Below the pieces are notes generated by a model. It saw nothing but the letters and a program-made list of their open reading frames with translations. It had not been told where the DNA came from and did no database searches. Shown piece by piece: positions 43,243-51,767 of a stretch of DNA of 64,000 nucleotides. How positions within the stretch are numbered: the first letter of the stretch is position 1; the number at the start of each line of letters is the position of its first letter. The translations under genes were made by a program, and so were the position numbers. Source of the DNA: JAYREN01 sp963663375 (lineage in GTDB: Bacteria > Acidobacteriota > Holophagae > Holophagales > Holophagaceae). The stretch lies in contig OY760195.1 of assembly GCA_963663375.1 (NCBI GenBank), forward strand, positions 186,001-250,000, given 5' to 3'.

Positions 43243-44181
43243 ATGCGCCCCAGGACCCTTATCAAGACCCTCTGTGCCGGGTTCGGTCTGGGCGTCCTCG
43301 GCTTCGCACAATCCGTGGCCTTCACCTTCGACGATGGACCGCGGCTGGCCCCCACGCCGCGCCTCAGCGCCCCGGAGCGCAACGGGGCGCTGCTGGCCGC
43401 CCTGGACAAGCACCAGGTGAAGGCTGCCCTGTTCGTCACGCTGAACAATGGGGCCAATCAGGCCGAAGGCCTCGCCCTTGCGCGGGCCTGGGGCGAGGCC
43501 GGTCACGCCCTCGGCAACCATACCGTGACCCACCTGGACCTGAATGCGAAGGCCACGACGCTCAAGCAGTACGAGGCCGAGGTGCTGGCCTGCGACCAGG
43601 TGATCCGCTCCCTGCCTGGCTTCAAGCCGTGGTTCCGGTTCACCTTCCTGCGAGAGGGGGATACACCCGAGAAACGCGATGGCATGAAGGCCTTCCTCAA
43701 GGCACACGGTTTCCTGAATGCCTACGTCAGCCTGGACACCTCCGATTGGCGCCTGGATGCGGCCCTGGTCGCAGTGCTCACCAAGCACCCGGACGCGGAT
43801 CTGAAACCCTTCCGCACCGCCTACCTGGCCCACCTCCGCCAGCGGGCGGAGGCCTACCGCGACCAGTCCCGCCGCCTCTTCGGGCGGGACATCCCCCAGG
43901 TGCTGCTGCTTCATCACAACCTCATCAATGCCCTCTTTCTGGAAGATGCCATTCGGCAGTTCAAGGCCCTAGGCTGGACCTTCACCACGCCTGAAGCGGC
44001 CTATCAGGACTTCGTCTACAGCCTGGTGCCCCAGCGACCCTCCCCGGGCCAGAGCTTGTTGATTTCAGCGGCGCGGAGTCTGGGCTACCGCCCTGACAAC
44101 TGGGAGCGCCTGCTGGACGATGGAGATGCGGAGATCCTCGACCTGAAGCGACAAGGGGTGCTTCCGGCCTCGTACGAGTAG
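43243..44181 (+). CDS. Polysaccharide deacetylase-family protein
   Basis: 312 residues with a signal peptide (about 1-23). NodB fold: motif 1 TFDDGP (catalytic base and metal Asp), motif 2 GNHTVTHLDL with two metal His, then FLREGDTPEKR and a C-terminal LLLHHNLIN. These enzymes remove acetyl groups from chitin-like or peptidoglycan sugars in the periplasm. The C terminus carries an extra region (about 265-312). It stands alone downstream of an operator-like palindrome. Confidence 0.88.
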   Translation: MRPRTLIKTLCAGFGLGVLGFAQSVAFTFDDGPRLAPTPRLSAPERNGALLAALDKHQVKAALFVTLNNGANQAEGLALARAWGEAGHALGNHTVTHLDLNAKATTLKQYEAEVLACDQVIRSLPGFKPWFRFTFLREGDTPEKRDGMKAFLKAHGFLNAYVSLDTSDWRLDAALVAVLTKHPDADLKPFRTAYLAHLRQRAEAYRDQSRRLFGRDIPQVLLLHHNLINALFLEDAIRQFKALGWTFTTPEAAYQDFVYSLVPQRPSPGQSLLISAARSLGYRPDNWERLLDDGDAEILDLKRQGVLPASYE

Positions 44182-44226
44182 CGATCTTTTCTTTGGTAAA
44201 CCCACTCTACGAAACGAGTGGCCTCC

Positions 44227-45267
44227 TCACTTCTCACCCGCACTTGCACCACCCGGTGGAAACCGGCCCGGAATCCGCTCTCCGCAGTCGGGGCAGAGGC
44301 CCTCTCTTACTTGGTTGCGGAGCACGTGGAAGCCCTCGCGCTCGATCAGTTTTCCCCCGCATCGGGGACAGATCGTGATGCCGCCTTCCTCGTCCTGGAT
44401 ATTACCTGTGTAGACGAAGGCCAGGCCCCTTTTCAGGGCGAGGGAACGGGCGTGCTGCAGGGTCGCCTCGGGGGTGCAGGGGCGCTCCCGCAGGCGGTGG
44501 GCGGGATGGAAGGCGGAGAAGTGCAGGGGGATGTCTGTGCCGAGGTGGTGGCCGATCCAATCCAATAATGCTTCGATTTCGCTCTCGCCATCGTTCTCGC
44601 TGGGGATGAGCAGGGTGGTGATCTCGAGCCAGGTCCGCGTTTCCTTTGCCAGGTATTCCAGGGTCTCTAGCACCGGCTGCAGGCTGCCCCGGCAGTGTTT
44701 CCGGTAGAAGGTGTCGGAAAAGCTCTTGAGGTCCACGTTGGCGGCGTCCATGGCCTCGAAGAAGTCCGTGCGGGCCGCTCCCTCGATATAGCCCGAGGTG
44801 ACCGCCACAGTACCCAGGCCCGCCTCGTGGCAGGCCGCCGCCACGTCTAGACACCACTCGGCGAACACGATGGGCTCGTTATAGGTAAAGGCCACGCTGG
44901 CGCAGCCATGCTCTTGCGCCAGCTGCACGATGTCCTCGGGCTGGGTGGGGTAGAGCTCCGGGGTGCCGAAGTCCTGGCTCAGGCTCGCGTTCTGGCAGAA
45001 ATCGCAGGCCAGGATGCAACCCCGCATGCCGAAGGAGAGCACGCGACTGCCCGGCAGGAAATGGTAGAGGGGCTTCTTCTCGATGGGATCCACGCAGAGT
45101 CCGCTGGTGCCGCCGAATACAGAGGTCTTCAGCGCGCCTCCCTCCACGTGGCGCACCCCACAGAAGCCTGCCTGCCCCTCGGCCAGCCGACAGCGGTGAG
45201 GGCAGAGCTCGCAGAGCACCTTGGCGGATCCGTCCTGCTTCCACCAGCGGGCCTCGTGCAGGATCAC
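44227..45267 (-). CDS. amrS: AmmeMemoRadiSam system radical SAM enzyme
   Basis: 346 residues from the GTG at 45267, overlapping the MEMO gene stop in GTGA. The radical SAM cluster motif is CILACDFC. N-terminal cysteines CELCPHRC precede it, and the C terminus has a zinc-ribbon-like pair (CPRCGGK and CPDCGER). FTYNEPIVFAEW and DANVDLKSF-like VDLKSFSD are typical of this pyruvate-formate-lyase-activating-like branch. It is one of three proteins of the AmmeMemoRadiSam set, whose reaction is not established. The third, AMMECR1-like gene is not in the window. Confidence 0.87.
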   Translation of the reverse strand: MILHEARWWKQDGSAKVLCELCPHRCRLAEGQAGFCGVRHVEGGALKTSVFGGTSGLCVDPIEKKPLYHFLPGSRVLSFGMRGCILACDFCQNASLSQDFGTPELYPTQPEDIVQLAQEHGCASVAFTYNEPIVFAEWCLDVAAACHEAGLGTVAVTSGYIEGAARTDFFEAMDAANVDLKSFSDTFYRKHCRGSLQPVLETLEYLAKETRTWLEITTLLIPSENDGESEIEALLDWIGHHLGTDIPLHFSAFHPAHRLRERPCTPEATLQHARSLALKRGLAFVYTGNIQDEEGGITICPRCGGKLIEREGFHVLRNQVREGLCPDCGERIPGRFPPGGASAGEK

Positions 45268-46079
45268 GGCGTGAGTTCCTTCAGGACGGCGATGAGGTAG
45301 CCCACCCCAAAAGGGCCCTCGTAGGACAGGATTCGCGGGGCCACTTCTGTGCCTTCCAGCATGCCCCTCGCGCACTGGAGGGAATCCAGCACATCCTCCG
45401 CCGCCAGCTGGCGCAGGTCCGCCGGAATGGCGTCCAGAGCCGCCAAGTCCCCCCGCTGCACCGTCTCGACCACGGCCTGGTCGAAGGCCTGGGCCCGGGG
45501 ATGAAAGCCCGAGGGCGCCCCGGGTTTCAGGGCATGGCTCATGTCCCCGGAGGCCACCAGGGCCCAGGAGCGCTCCAGGCTGCCCATGGCCTCCCGCAGG
45601 GCGCGGCCGAAGGCGTGGTTGGCCTCGGCGCTGGAATGCCAGGGGAACCCGCACACGACCACTCGCCCTCTGAAGTCGGCTTCACGAAGGAACCACAGCG
45701 GCACCAGGGCGCCATGATCCAGCCCCTGCACGGTGGTGGGCGCGATCTCCAACCCGGCCCGCTCCGCGGCCCGGGTGACGGCGGCGCCCGCTGCGGCGTC
45801 GGCGGGAAAGCGGCAGCCGAGTTCGGGCCTGCCGAAGGGGCCGAAATCCCCCTGGAGGTTCGCGGAAGTCACCACGCCGAAGGCGGTAGGGTGGCGGGGC
45901 AGGTGGGGACTCAGGATGACCAGGGTTTCTGCGCCACACTCCGCAGCGAGGAGAGCCGCCTGGCCCATGGCCTCGGTGCTGGCGCGGCACTCCGCCCCCC
46001 GCGTGCCGCCGATGGCGGGAATCACGATGGGGGCGTGGCACATGAGCACCGCCGCCCGGGGAGCGCCTGAGTCCGCCAT
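45264..46079 (-). CDS. MEMO-like/LigB-type protein (AmmeMemoRadiSam protein B)
   Basis: 271 residues; GGAGG precedes the ATG. It has the class III extradiol dioxygenase-like fold shared with MEMO1: MCHAPIVIPAIGG near the N terminus, LSPHLPRHP, VCGFPWHSSA and VASGDMSHALKPG. The histidines of HAP, SPH and DMSH positions could bind a metal. It is translationally coupled to the radical SAM gene. The metal and substrate are unknown. Confidence 0.83.
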   Translation of the reverse strand: MADSGAPRAAVLMCHAPIVIPAIGGTRGAECRASTEAMGQAALLAAECGAETLVILSPHLPRHPTAFGVVTSANLQGDFGPFGRPELGCRFPADAAAGAAVTRAAERAGLEIAPTTVQGLDHGALVPLWFLREADFRGRVVVCGFPWHSSAEANHAFGRALREAMGSLERSWALVASGDMSHALKPGAPSGFHPRAQAFDQAVVETVQRGDLAALDAIPADLRQLAAEDVLDSLQCARGMLEGTEVAPRILSYEGPFGVGYLIAVLKELTP

Positions 46080-46095
46080 GGGGGCCTCCGGGCTC

Positions 46096-46926
46096 CTACA
46101 GTTTCACCAGCTCCACCCTGCGGTTCTTGGCCCGGCCCGCTTCGGTGCGGTTGTCGGCCACGGGTTTGTCCTGTCCGAAGCCCTTGGCCTGGAGACGGCC
46201 CGCCTCGATGCCCGCGGCAACCAGCGTGGCCTTCACGGCCTTGGCGCGGTCATCGGAGAGCCTGCGGTTGCCCTCGGGGGTTCCCGAGGCGTCGGTGTGG
46301 CCTTCCACGCTCACCTTCAGCTTGGGATTGGCCTTCAGCAGGGCGGCGATCTCCGCCACCTGGCCCTGGCTGTCCGCCATGATGGTGGCCTTGTTGGTGT
46401 CGAAATGGATGTCCAGGGCGATGAAGCCGTCCTTGTTCAGCGCGTCCAGCATGGCGTTGGAGCTGATCTTCTGCTCCATCGCTCCCTTTTCGATGATGGT
46501 GATGTTGTAGGACATGGAATAGGGATGGAGATCCACCCAATACTCCGCGCCATTTTTCTTGAGGCGGAGCGTGGTCTGGAAGCCGCTGTTCTGCTTCTCC
46601 CACAGTACCTCGCCGCCCACCGCCTTGATGGCGTTCTGGTGATTACGGATGATCTCCATGCCCGAGGGCATCTTGGCGCCCTTCTTGATCTGGTATTGGA
46701 GCTCGGTCTTCTTGCCCTCCTGTTTCTGGCGCTCCAGCTTCTTGCCCGCCTCTACGAAGAATTCGGCGCGGTCGAAGTCCACGGCCTTGTACCCGTTGAT
46801 GAAGAAGCCCGGCATCCGCGTGAAGAGGGGATGATCCTTGCTCCCGGGGCGATCCGCCTGGGCCGCGAGGGGAGTGGCCGTCAGGACGGAGAGGATCAAG
46901 AGCGATGCGGGGGTGAAGGGGCGCAT
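46096..46926 (-). CDS. OmpA-family peptidoglycan-associated protein
   Basis: 276 residues; AAGGAG precedes the ATG and a signal peptide of about 22 residues follows. Residues about 25-160 form a domain of unknown type (FINGYKAVDFDRAEFFV, and TLRLKKNGAEYWVDLHPYS). The C-terminal 110 residues are an OmpA-like domain: ALDIHFDTNKATI, VEGHTDASGTPEGNRRLS and RRVEL, which binds peptidoglycan diaminopimelate. No beta-barrel is seen, so it is likely periplasmic. It sits 16 bases before the MEMO gene. Confidence 0.9.
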   Translation of the reverse strand: MRPFTPASLLILSVLTATPLAAQADRPGSKDHPLFTRMPGFFINGYKAVDFDRAEFFVEAGKKLERQKQEGKKTELQYQIKKGAKMPSGMEIIRNHQNAIKAVGGEVLWEKQNSGFQTTLRLKKNGAEYWVDLHPYSMSYNITIIEKGAMEQKISSNAMLDALNKDGFIALDIHFDTNKATIMADSQGQVAEIAALLKANPKLKVSVEGHTDASGTPEGNRRLSDDRAKAVKATLVAAGIEAGRLQAKGFGQDKPVADNRTEAGRAKNRRVELVKL

Positions 46927-47031
46927 GGGAACTCCTTGGATGGGGGATGCGCTTAACCATACGCCGATCGATGGGCCTTACGCAGTCAAGCTTCTGTTTC
47001 CTCCGCAGTCAGGCCAAGCTGAAAGAACGCC

Positions 47032-47727
47032 ATGAGCACCCTGCCGACCATTCCCTCTCTGCCTTCCCGCTGGCCCTTTTCCCTGCGGGTGCCGGGCACT
47101 CCGCCGGAGTTGAGGAGGGGCCTCACGATTCCTGGCGATGGCGGCGGCTGGACGGTGCTGGCGGCGCCGGATCTGGATCTGGAAGGGGAGGCCGCGGGGC
47201 TCTCCGGGGCCTTCGGGCGTGGGGGCGTGCGGCGTCTGGGGCAGGTGGTGCTGAGGCCGTACCGCCGGGGTGGGCTGGTGCGGCATCTCAACGCGAGGAT
47301 CTATGCCTCTTCCGGGCGGTTCGCCCAGGAATTCCTGGTGCATCGGGCGCTCTGGCTGGCGGGCTTTCCCACGGTGGAACCCCTGGGCTACGCGGTGCGC
47401 CGTCGGGCCTGGGGCGTCGAGGGGCTGTTCCTTACCCGCCACGCCGAATGCGCGCCCTGGCCCCGCGATTGGAACGCACTGCCCCAGCCATCCGCGCGGC
47501 TCCGACTCCTCATCGATGCCCTTTGCGCCTGGGGGCTCTACTCGCCGGACCTGAATGCCACCAACGTGATGATCACTCCCGAGAGTGGCGTGCTGTTGCT
47601 GGATTGGGACCGGGCGACCTGGGGCGGCAATGACCTGCTGGCACGGTACTGCACGCGGCTGGTGCGGAGTTTGATGAAGCTGGAGGCGCCCCGCGAAATC
47701 ATCGAGGATGTGCGCGGATGGTCCTGA
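47032..47727 (+). CDS. LPS-core kinase (KdkA/WaaP-type)
   Basis: 231 residues. Kinase-like fold of the lipopolysaccharide Kdo/heptose kinase family: VVLRPYRRGGLVRHL, EFLVHRALWLAGFPTVEPLG, catalytic DLNATNVMI (HPDLNxxN-like with the His lost) and LLDWDRAT for metal. It would phosphorylate the inner core of LPS with ATP, supporting a Gram-negative envelope. It has no LPS neighbours in the window. The catalytic His is usually D-x-x-x-x-N, which is intact. Confidence 0.8.
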   Translation: MSTLPTIPSLPSRWPFSLRVPGTPPELRRGLTIPGDGGGWTVLAAPDLDLEGEAAGLSGAFGRGGVRRLGQVVLRPYRRGGLVRHLNARIYASSGRFAQEFLVHRALWLAGFPTVEPLGYAVRRRAWGVEGLFLTRHAECAPWPRDWNALPQPSARLRLLIDALCAWGLYSPDLNATNVMITPESGVLLLDWDRATWGGNDLLARYCTRLVRSLMKLEAPREIIEDVRGWS

Positions 47728-47757
47728 GGGAAGGGGCTTGACGCTCCGGCGACCTCA

Positions 47758-47777
47758 TCTCAGACTGGAGTCTCTGA
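47758..47777 (+). other. Short hairpin between the LPS kinase and the riboswitch
   Basis: CTCAGA and TCTGAG form a six-base stem about 30 bases after the kinase stop. There is no U tract, so termination is only possible, not shown. Confidence 0.35.
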
Positions 47778-47793
47778 GATCTTTGTCAGTTCC

Positions 47794-47914
47794 ATAGCGA
47801 GCTATCCAGAAAGGTGGAGGGACGGGCCCTGTGAAACCTTGGCAACCTGCGATTCGATTCGTAAGGTGCCAATTCCTGCCGGCGGACATGCCGGAGAGAT
47901 GTCGAGCTGTATGA
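47794..47914 (+). ncRNA. SAM-I (S-box) riboswitch aptamer
   Basis: The S-box consensus can be followed in order: AGAAAGGTGGAGGGACGGGC, the kink-turn side GTGAAACCTTGGCAACC, the P3 arm, GGTGCCAATTCC in J3/4, a short P4 (TGCCGGCGGACATGCCGG) and GAGAGATG closing towards P1. It lies 166 bases before the metY start with a terminator hairpin in between, the standard arrangement: with SAM bound, the terminator forms and the operon is off. P1 is imperfect by eye, so the outer limits are approximate. Confidence 0.92.
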
Positions 47915-47922
47915 CTGACACG

Positions 47923-47958
47923 CGAAGGGGCCCGAGTGATCGGGCCCCTTCGTTTTTT
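47923..47958 (+). terminator. Riboswitch-controlled intrinsic terminator
   Basis: A perfect 12-bp stem, CGAAGGGGCCCG / CGGGCCCCTTCG, with loop AGTGAT, is followed directly by six T residues. It is the expression platform of the SAM-I riboswitch ahead of metY. Confidence 0.93.
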
Positions 47959-48080
47959 CTTGGAGCGAGCTAGGAGCGGCGAGACTCCCTCGACGCGCCC
48001 GGAGGCCCTGGCAACAGGGGGACAAGGGCGCATCAAACAGCCCCCCGACGGGGTCGGGGAGGCTCTGTACGGAGTCCGTC

Positions 48081-49382
48081 ATGACTGAGACAGTCGCTGT
48101 CCAACACCGCTTCGAGACCCTGGTGCTTCATTCCGGGCACGCGCCCGATGGCGACACCCGGAGTCGCGCGGTGCCCATCTACCAGACCTCCAGCTACGTG
48201 TTCGATTCCGCCGAGCACGGGGCCCGGCTCTTCAACCTGGAGGAGCCCGGCAACATCTACACCCGCATCGGCAATCCCACGGTGGCGGTGCTGGAACAGC
48301 GGGTGGCCGAGCTGGAAGGAGGCGTGGCGGGGCTGGCCACGGCCTCGGGGCAGGCGGCGGTGGCGCTGACGATCCTCACCCTGGCCAAGAGCGGCGATCA
48401 CATTGTGGCGGGCAACAACCTCTACGGCGGCACCTACACGCTCTTCAGCCAGAGCCTGAAGCGCCAGGGCATCGGGGTCACCTTCGTGGACAGTGGCGAT
48501 CCCGAGGCCTTTCGCCGGGCGGTGACCCCCCACACCAAGGCCATCTATGTGGAGGCCCTGGGCAATCCCAAGCTGGATGTGCCCAACTTCGAGGCCCTGG
48601 CCAACCTGGCCCGGGAGGCGGGCGTGCCCCTCATCGTGGACAACACGCTGGCCTCGCCCTGGCTCTGCCAGCCGCTGAAGCTCGGCGCCGACATTGTGGT
48701 GCATAGCGCCACGAAGTTCCTGGGGGGCCACGGCACCAGCCTGGGCGGCGTGATCGTGGATGGCGGGAGCTTCGACTGGCGCAACGGCAAGTTCCCCGAG
48801 TTCACCGAGCCGCACCCTGCCTACCACGGCGCCATTCTCGCGGACCTCGCTGGATCGGCGGCCTTCGCCGTCAAGGCGCGCATCGAGGGCCTGCGGGACT
48901 TCGGCCCAGCTCTCTCGCCCTTCAATGCCTTCCTGCTGCTGCAGGGGATCGAGACACTGCCCCTGCGCCTGGAGCGCCACGGCCAGAACGCGCTGGCCCT
49001 GGCCCAGTGGCTGGGGGCCCATCCCAAGGTGGCCTGGGTGAACTATCCGGGGCTGGAGGCGCACCCCAGTCACGGCCTCGCCCGACGCTACTTCCGCCCA
49101 GGCGCGGGTTTCGGCGGCATCCTCACCTTTGGCGTCAAGGGTGGCCTGGAGGGCGGGAAGGCCGTCATCAACGGTGTGAACCTCTTCTCGCGCTTGGCCA
49201 ACATGGGCGACGCCAAGAGCCTCATCATCCATCCCGCCAGCACCACCCACCAGCAGCTCTCCAGCACAGAACGCACCGCTACGGGCGTTTCGGACGACCT
49301 CATCCGCCTCTCCATCGGCCTTGAACATGTGGAGGACTTGAAGGAGGATCTGGCCCAGGCCTTGAGTGGGGTGAAGGGATGA
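48081..49382 (+). CDS. metY: O-acetylhomoserine sulfhydrylase
   Basis: 433 residues, the usual length of MetY. PLP enzyme of the Cys/Met family: PIYQTSSYVFDSAEHGARLF at the N terminus, RIGNPTVAVLE, VDNTLASPWLCQPL and the PLP lysine in SATKFLGGHG. NMGDAKSLIIHPASTTH is typical of the C terminus. It converts O-acetylhomoserine and sulfide to homocysteine. First gene after the SAM riboswitch; metX follows with a four-base ATGA overlap. Confidence 0.95.
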   Translation: MTETVAVQHRFETLVLHSGHAPDGDTRSRAVPIYQTSSYVFDSAEHGARLFNLEEPGNIYTRIGNPTVAVLEQRVAELEGGVAGLATASGQAAVALTILTLAKSGDHIVAGNNLYGGTYTLFSQSLKRQGIGVTFVDSGDPEAFRRAVTPHTKAIYVEALGNPKLDVPNFEALANLAREAGVPLIVDNTLASPWLCQPLKLGADIVVHSATKFLGGHGTSLGGVIVDGGSFDWRNGKFPEFTEPHPAYHGAILADLAGSAAFAVKARIEGLRDFGPALSPFNAFLLLQGIETLPLRLERHGQNALALAQWLGAHPKVAWVNYPGLEAHPSHGLARRYFRPGAGFGGILTFGVKGGLEGGKAVINGVNLFSRLANMGDAKSLIIHPASTTHQQLSSTERTATGVSDDLIRLSIGLEHVEDLKEDLAQALSGVKG

Positions 49383-50311
49383 ACGCATTGAACAAGGCCC
49401 ACACGGCCTTCCGAGTCACGGGCCGCGGCCCACTCAAGGTGCTGCTGCTCCACGCCCTCACCGGGGGCCCCGATGCCGCTGACCGCGAGGGCGTGAAGGG
49501 ATGGTGGGCCCCCATGTTTCGCCTCGGCGCGCCCCTGGCGGAGGATGCCGCCACGGTGTGGACCCCCAATCTGGCGGGGAGCTGCTACGGCAGCACCGGG
49601 CCGGATGGGCCTGAGGATTTTCCGACTCTGAGCACCCGGGATCAGGCCCGGGTGCTGGCGGAGTGGATCCGAGGCCTGGATCTGACCTTTGATGCCCTGG
49701 TGGGCGGTTCCCTCGGGGGCATGGTGGCGCTGGAACTGGCGCTGCTGGCGCCGGAGCGCTTCCGGGCCGTGGGGGTCATCGGGTGCGGAGGCCGGGCCGA
49801 TGCGTGGCTCTGGGGCACCAACGAGGTGCAGCGGGCCATCCTCCAGAGTCCCCGCTTGCCGGATGACGAGGCCATTGCCCTGGCCCGGCGCGCCGCCATG
49901 CTGAGTTTCCGCACGCCTGAGAGCCTGAATGCCCGGTTCACCTCGGCTCCGGAGATCCGCAGTTGGCTGGCCTTTCACGGCGAGGCCCTGGCGGATCGCT
50001 TCACGCGCAAGGCCTATCTGGCCCTGCTGGACGCCATGGACAACCACGACCTGGGACGGGACCGCCAGGGACTCGTAGCGGCCCTGGCGGGCCTGCGAGC
50101 GCCCCTCTTCATCCTGGGCCTGGACCCGGATCTGCTCTTTCCCCCGTCGGTGTTGAAGGAACTGGCCGAAGCCGCCACCGACGCGGGTGTGCGCTGCACC
50201 CTGGTCTGGATCGACAGCATCCAGGGCCACGATGCCTTTCTCATCGAGTGGCCGCAGGTGGAGGCCTGGCTGCGGAGTGTGCTCCAGGAGGTTGCGCCAT
50301 GCGGGTGCTGA
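49379..50311 (+). CDS. metX: Homoserine O-acetyltransferase (MetX-like)
   Basis: 310 residues. Alpha/beta hydrolase fold with the nucleophile elbow GGSLGGM, a catalytic Asp late in the protein (LGLDPDLLFP) and His in GHDAFLI. The oxyanion/substrate motif LLLHALTGG and NLAGSCYGSTGP are MetX-like. It makes the substrate for MetY. Usual MetX is 350-390 residues; this one is short, mainly in the lid. Its end overlaps the aspartate kinase start by 13 bases. Confidence 0.88.
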   Translation: MNALNKAHTAFRVTGRGPLKVLLLHALTGGPDAADREGVKGWWAPMFRLGAPLAEDAATVWTPNLAGSCYGSTGPDGPEDFPTLSTRDQARVLAEWIRGLDLTFDALVGGSLGGMVALELALLAPERFRAVGVIGCGGRADAWLWGTNEVQRAILQSPRLPDDEAIALARRAAMLSFRTPESLNARFTSAPEIRSWLAFHGEALADRFTRKAYLALLDAMDNHDLGRDRQGLVAALAGLRAPLFILGLDPDLLFPPSVLKELAEAATDAGVRCTLVWIDSIQGHDAFLIEWPQVEAWLRSVLQEVAPCGC

Positions 50312-51729
50312 AATTCGGGGGCACCAGCGTCGGCACGGCGGAAGCCCTGCGGCGGGCGGCATCCATCGTGCGAAAGGAGCTTCCCGCGGGCGGGCTGGTG
50401 GTGGTGAGCGCCCTCTCCCGCACCACGGATAACATTCTCGAGGCCGTGGAGCGTGCGGCCAAGGGCCAGGCCGATGAAGCGCGAGAGTGCCATGGGGAGC
50501 TTTGGCGGCGGCACCTGGCCGTGGCTCGGGAGCTGGGGCTGTTGGAGACCATGCAGCCCGTCTGGGAACCGCTGTTCGAGCGCCTCGCGGGCATTCTGGA
50601 GGGCATGGGCCTCCTGTGGGAAGCCTCGCCCCGGGCTCGGGATGGGGCCCTGGCCGTGGGTGAAACCCTCTCAGCCCACCTGCTGACGGCCCTTCTGGAA
50701 AAGGAAGGCTGCCCCGCGGAGTTCCGGGAGGCCCGGGCGGTGATGCGCACCGATGCCCGCCATGGGCGGGCCACGCCGGATCTGGAGGCCATCAAGGCCG
50801 CGAGCTGGACCTGGCGTGAAGCGATCCAGCAGGGCGCGGTACTCGTCACCCAGGGCTTCCTAGGGGCGGCACCGGACGGCGCCACCACGACCCTGGGGCG
50901 CGGGGGATCGGATACCACCGCCACCCTGCTGGGGGAGGCGCTCGGCGCGGACGAAGTGCAGATCTGGACCGATGTGGACGGTGTGCTGAGCGCCGATCCG
51001 AGCCTGGTGAGCGGGGCCCGGCCCATCCCCGTGATGAGCCTGCGGGAGGCTGCCGCCCTCTCGGCCTTCGGCGCCAAGGTGCTCCATGCGGATTCCCTGG
51101 CGCCCCTGGCCCGGGCGCAGTTCCGTCTGGTGGTCGCCAACACGCATCGCCCCGAGGCGAGCCGCACGGAGATCCGGGTTCATGCGCCGGAACGGAATCC
51201 AGGGGAGATCACCTCGGTCGCCTACAAAGAGGGTCTGGCCTGCCTCCGCTTGCCCCCGACCCAGGATCTGGAGCCGCTGTTCAACGCGGCGCTGCGTCTT
51301 CAGGAGGTGGGAGCCGTGCGCTACGGCCTGCTTTCCACCCCTGATGGCAGCCTCCTGGTGGTGCGCCCCGAGACGGCCGCCGCCGAGGCCCTGCTGGAAG
51401 AACTCGTGGCCACGGGCCTCGATCTCCAGCGGGGCTGGGCCGTGGTGGCCCTGGTGGGCGAAGGGCTGCGGCAGGCCCCCGGGCGCGCCCTGGGCCTGCT
51501 TGCCTCCCTGCAGGACGAGCCCATCGCCGGCATCCTGGCCGGAGATACGGGGGTCTCCCTGGCCTTCCTCGTTCCTGAAACGCGACTCCCCACCCTGATT
51601 CCCCGCCTGCACGCTCACTGCTTTGGCGCCTTACCTGAACGAGGGGGACCGCCCGGTCGCTGCGCGCCCTCTGCGTCCCCCTCGTGCTCCCCGCGTGGTG
51701 TCCGGGCGAAGCCCGGCCACCACGCCTGA
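50299..51729 (+). CDS. Aspartate kinase
   Basis: 476 residues from the ATG at 50299. It phosphorylates aspartate, the entry to homoserine, methionine, threonine and lysine. KFGGTSVGT at the N terminus, GRGGSDTTATLLGEALGADE and WTDVDGVLSADP are diagnostic. Residues about 290-450 form a tandem ACT regulatory region. The last 28 residues (from about GGPPGRC) are Pro/Ser/Cys-rich, unlike the family, and lie over a hairpin, so the coding end may be an extension. Overlap with metX places it under the SAM riboswitch. Confidence 0.92.
   Translation: MRVLKFGGTSVGTAEALRRAASIVRKELPAGGLVVVSALSRTTDNILEAVERAAKGQADEARECHGELWRRHLAVARELGLLETMQPVWEPLFERLAGILEGMGLLWEASPRARDGALAVGETLSAHLLTALLEKEGCPAEFREARAVMRTDARHGRATPDLEAIKAASWTWREAIQQGAVLVTQGFLGAAPDGATTTLGRGGSDTTATLLGEALGADEVQIWTDVDGVLSADPSLVSGARPIPVMSLREAAALSAFGAKVLHADSLAPLARAQFRLVVANTHRPEASRTEIRVHAPERNPGEITSVAYKEGLACLRLPPTQDLEPLFNAALRLQEVGAVRYGLLSTPDGSLLVVRPETAAAEALLEELVATGLDLQRGWAVVALVGEGLRQAPGRALGLLASLQDEPIAGILAGDTGVSLAFLVPETRLPTLIPRLHAHCFGALPERGGPPGRCAPSASPSCSPRGVRAKPGHHA
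51693..51725. terminator. Large hairpin at the end of the methionine operon
   Basis: Stem GCGTGGTG-CCGGGC / GCCCGG-CACCACGC with a GAA loop and one bulged base on each side. It overlaps the aspartate kinase stop (51727-51729 region) and has no U tract, so it could be a terminator or REP-like palindrome. Confidence 0.55.
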
Positions 51730-51746
51730 ACCTCAAGCAAATAGAC

Positions 51747-51763
51747 TGATTCACCACGGAGTC
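51747..51763. repeat. Half copy of the CACGGAG-type repeat
   Basis: TGATTCACCACGGAGTC matches the left arm of the unit at 30041. It lies immediately before the SDR start, without an inverted partner. Here it forms part of the 5' leader. Confidence 0.5.
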
Positions 51764-51767
51764 TTCC

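Noticed and set aside
47738..47772. Promoter for the methionine operon (TTGACG with -10 candidate CAGACT)
   Set aside because: The -35-like hexamer is good, but the -10 candidate 17 bases later is poor and falls in the hairpin at 47758-47777.
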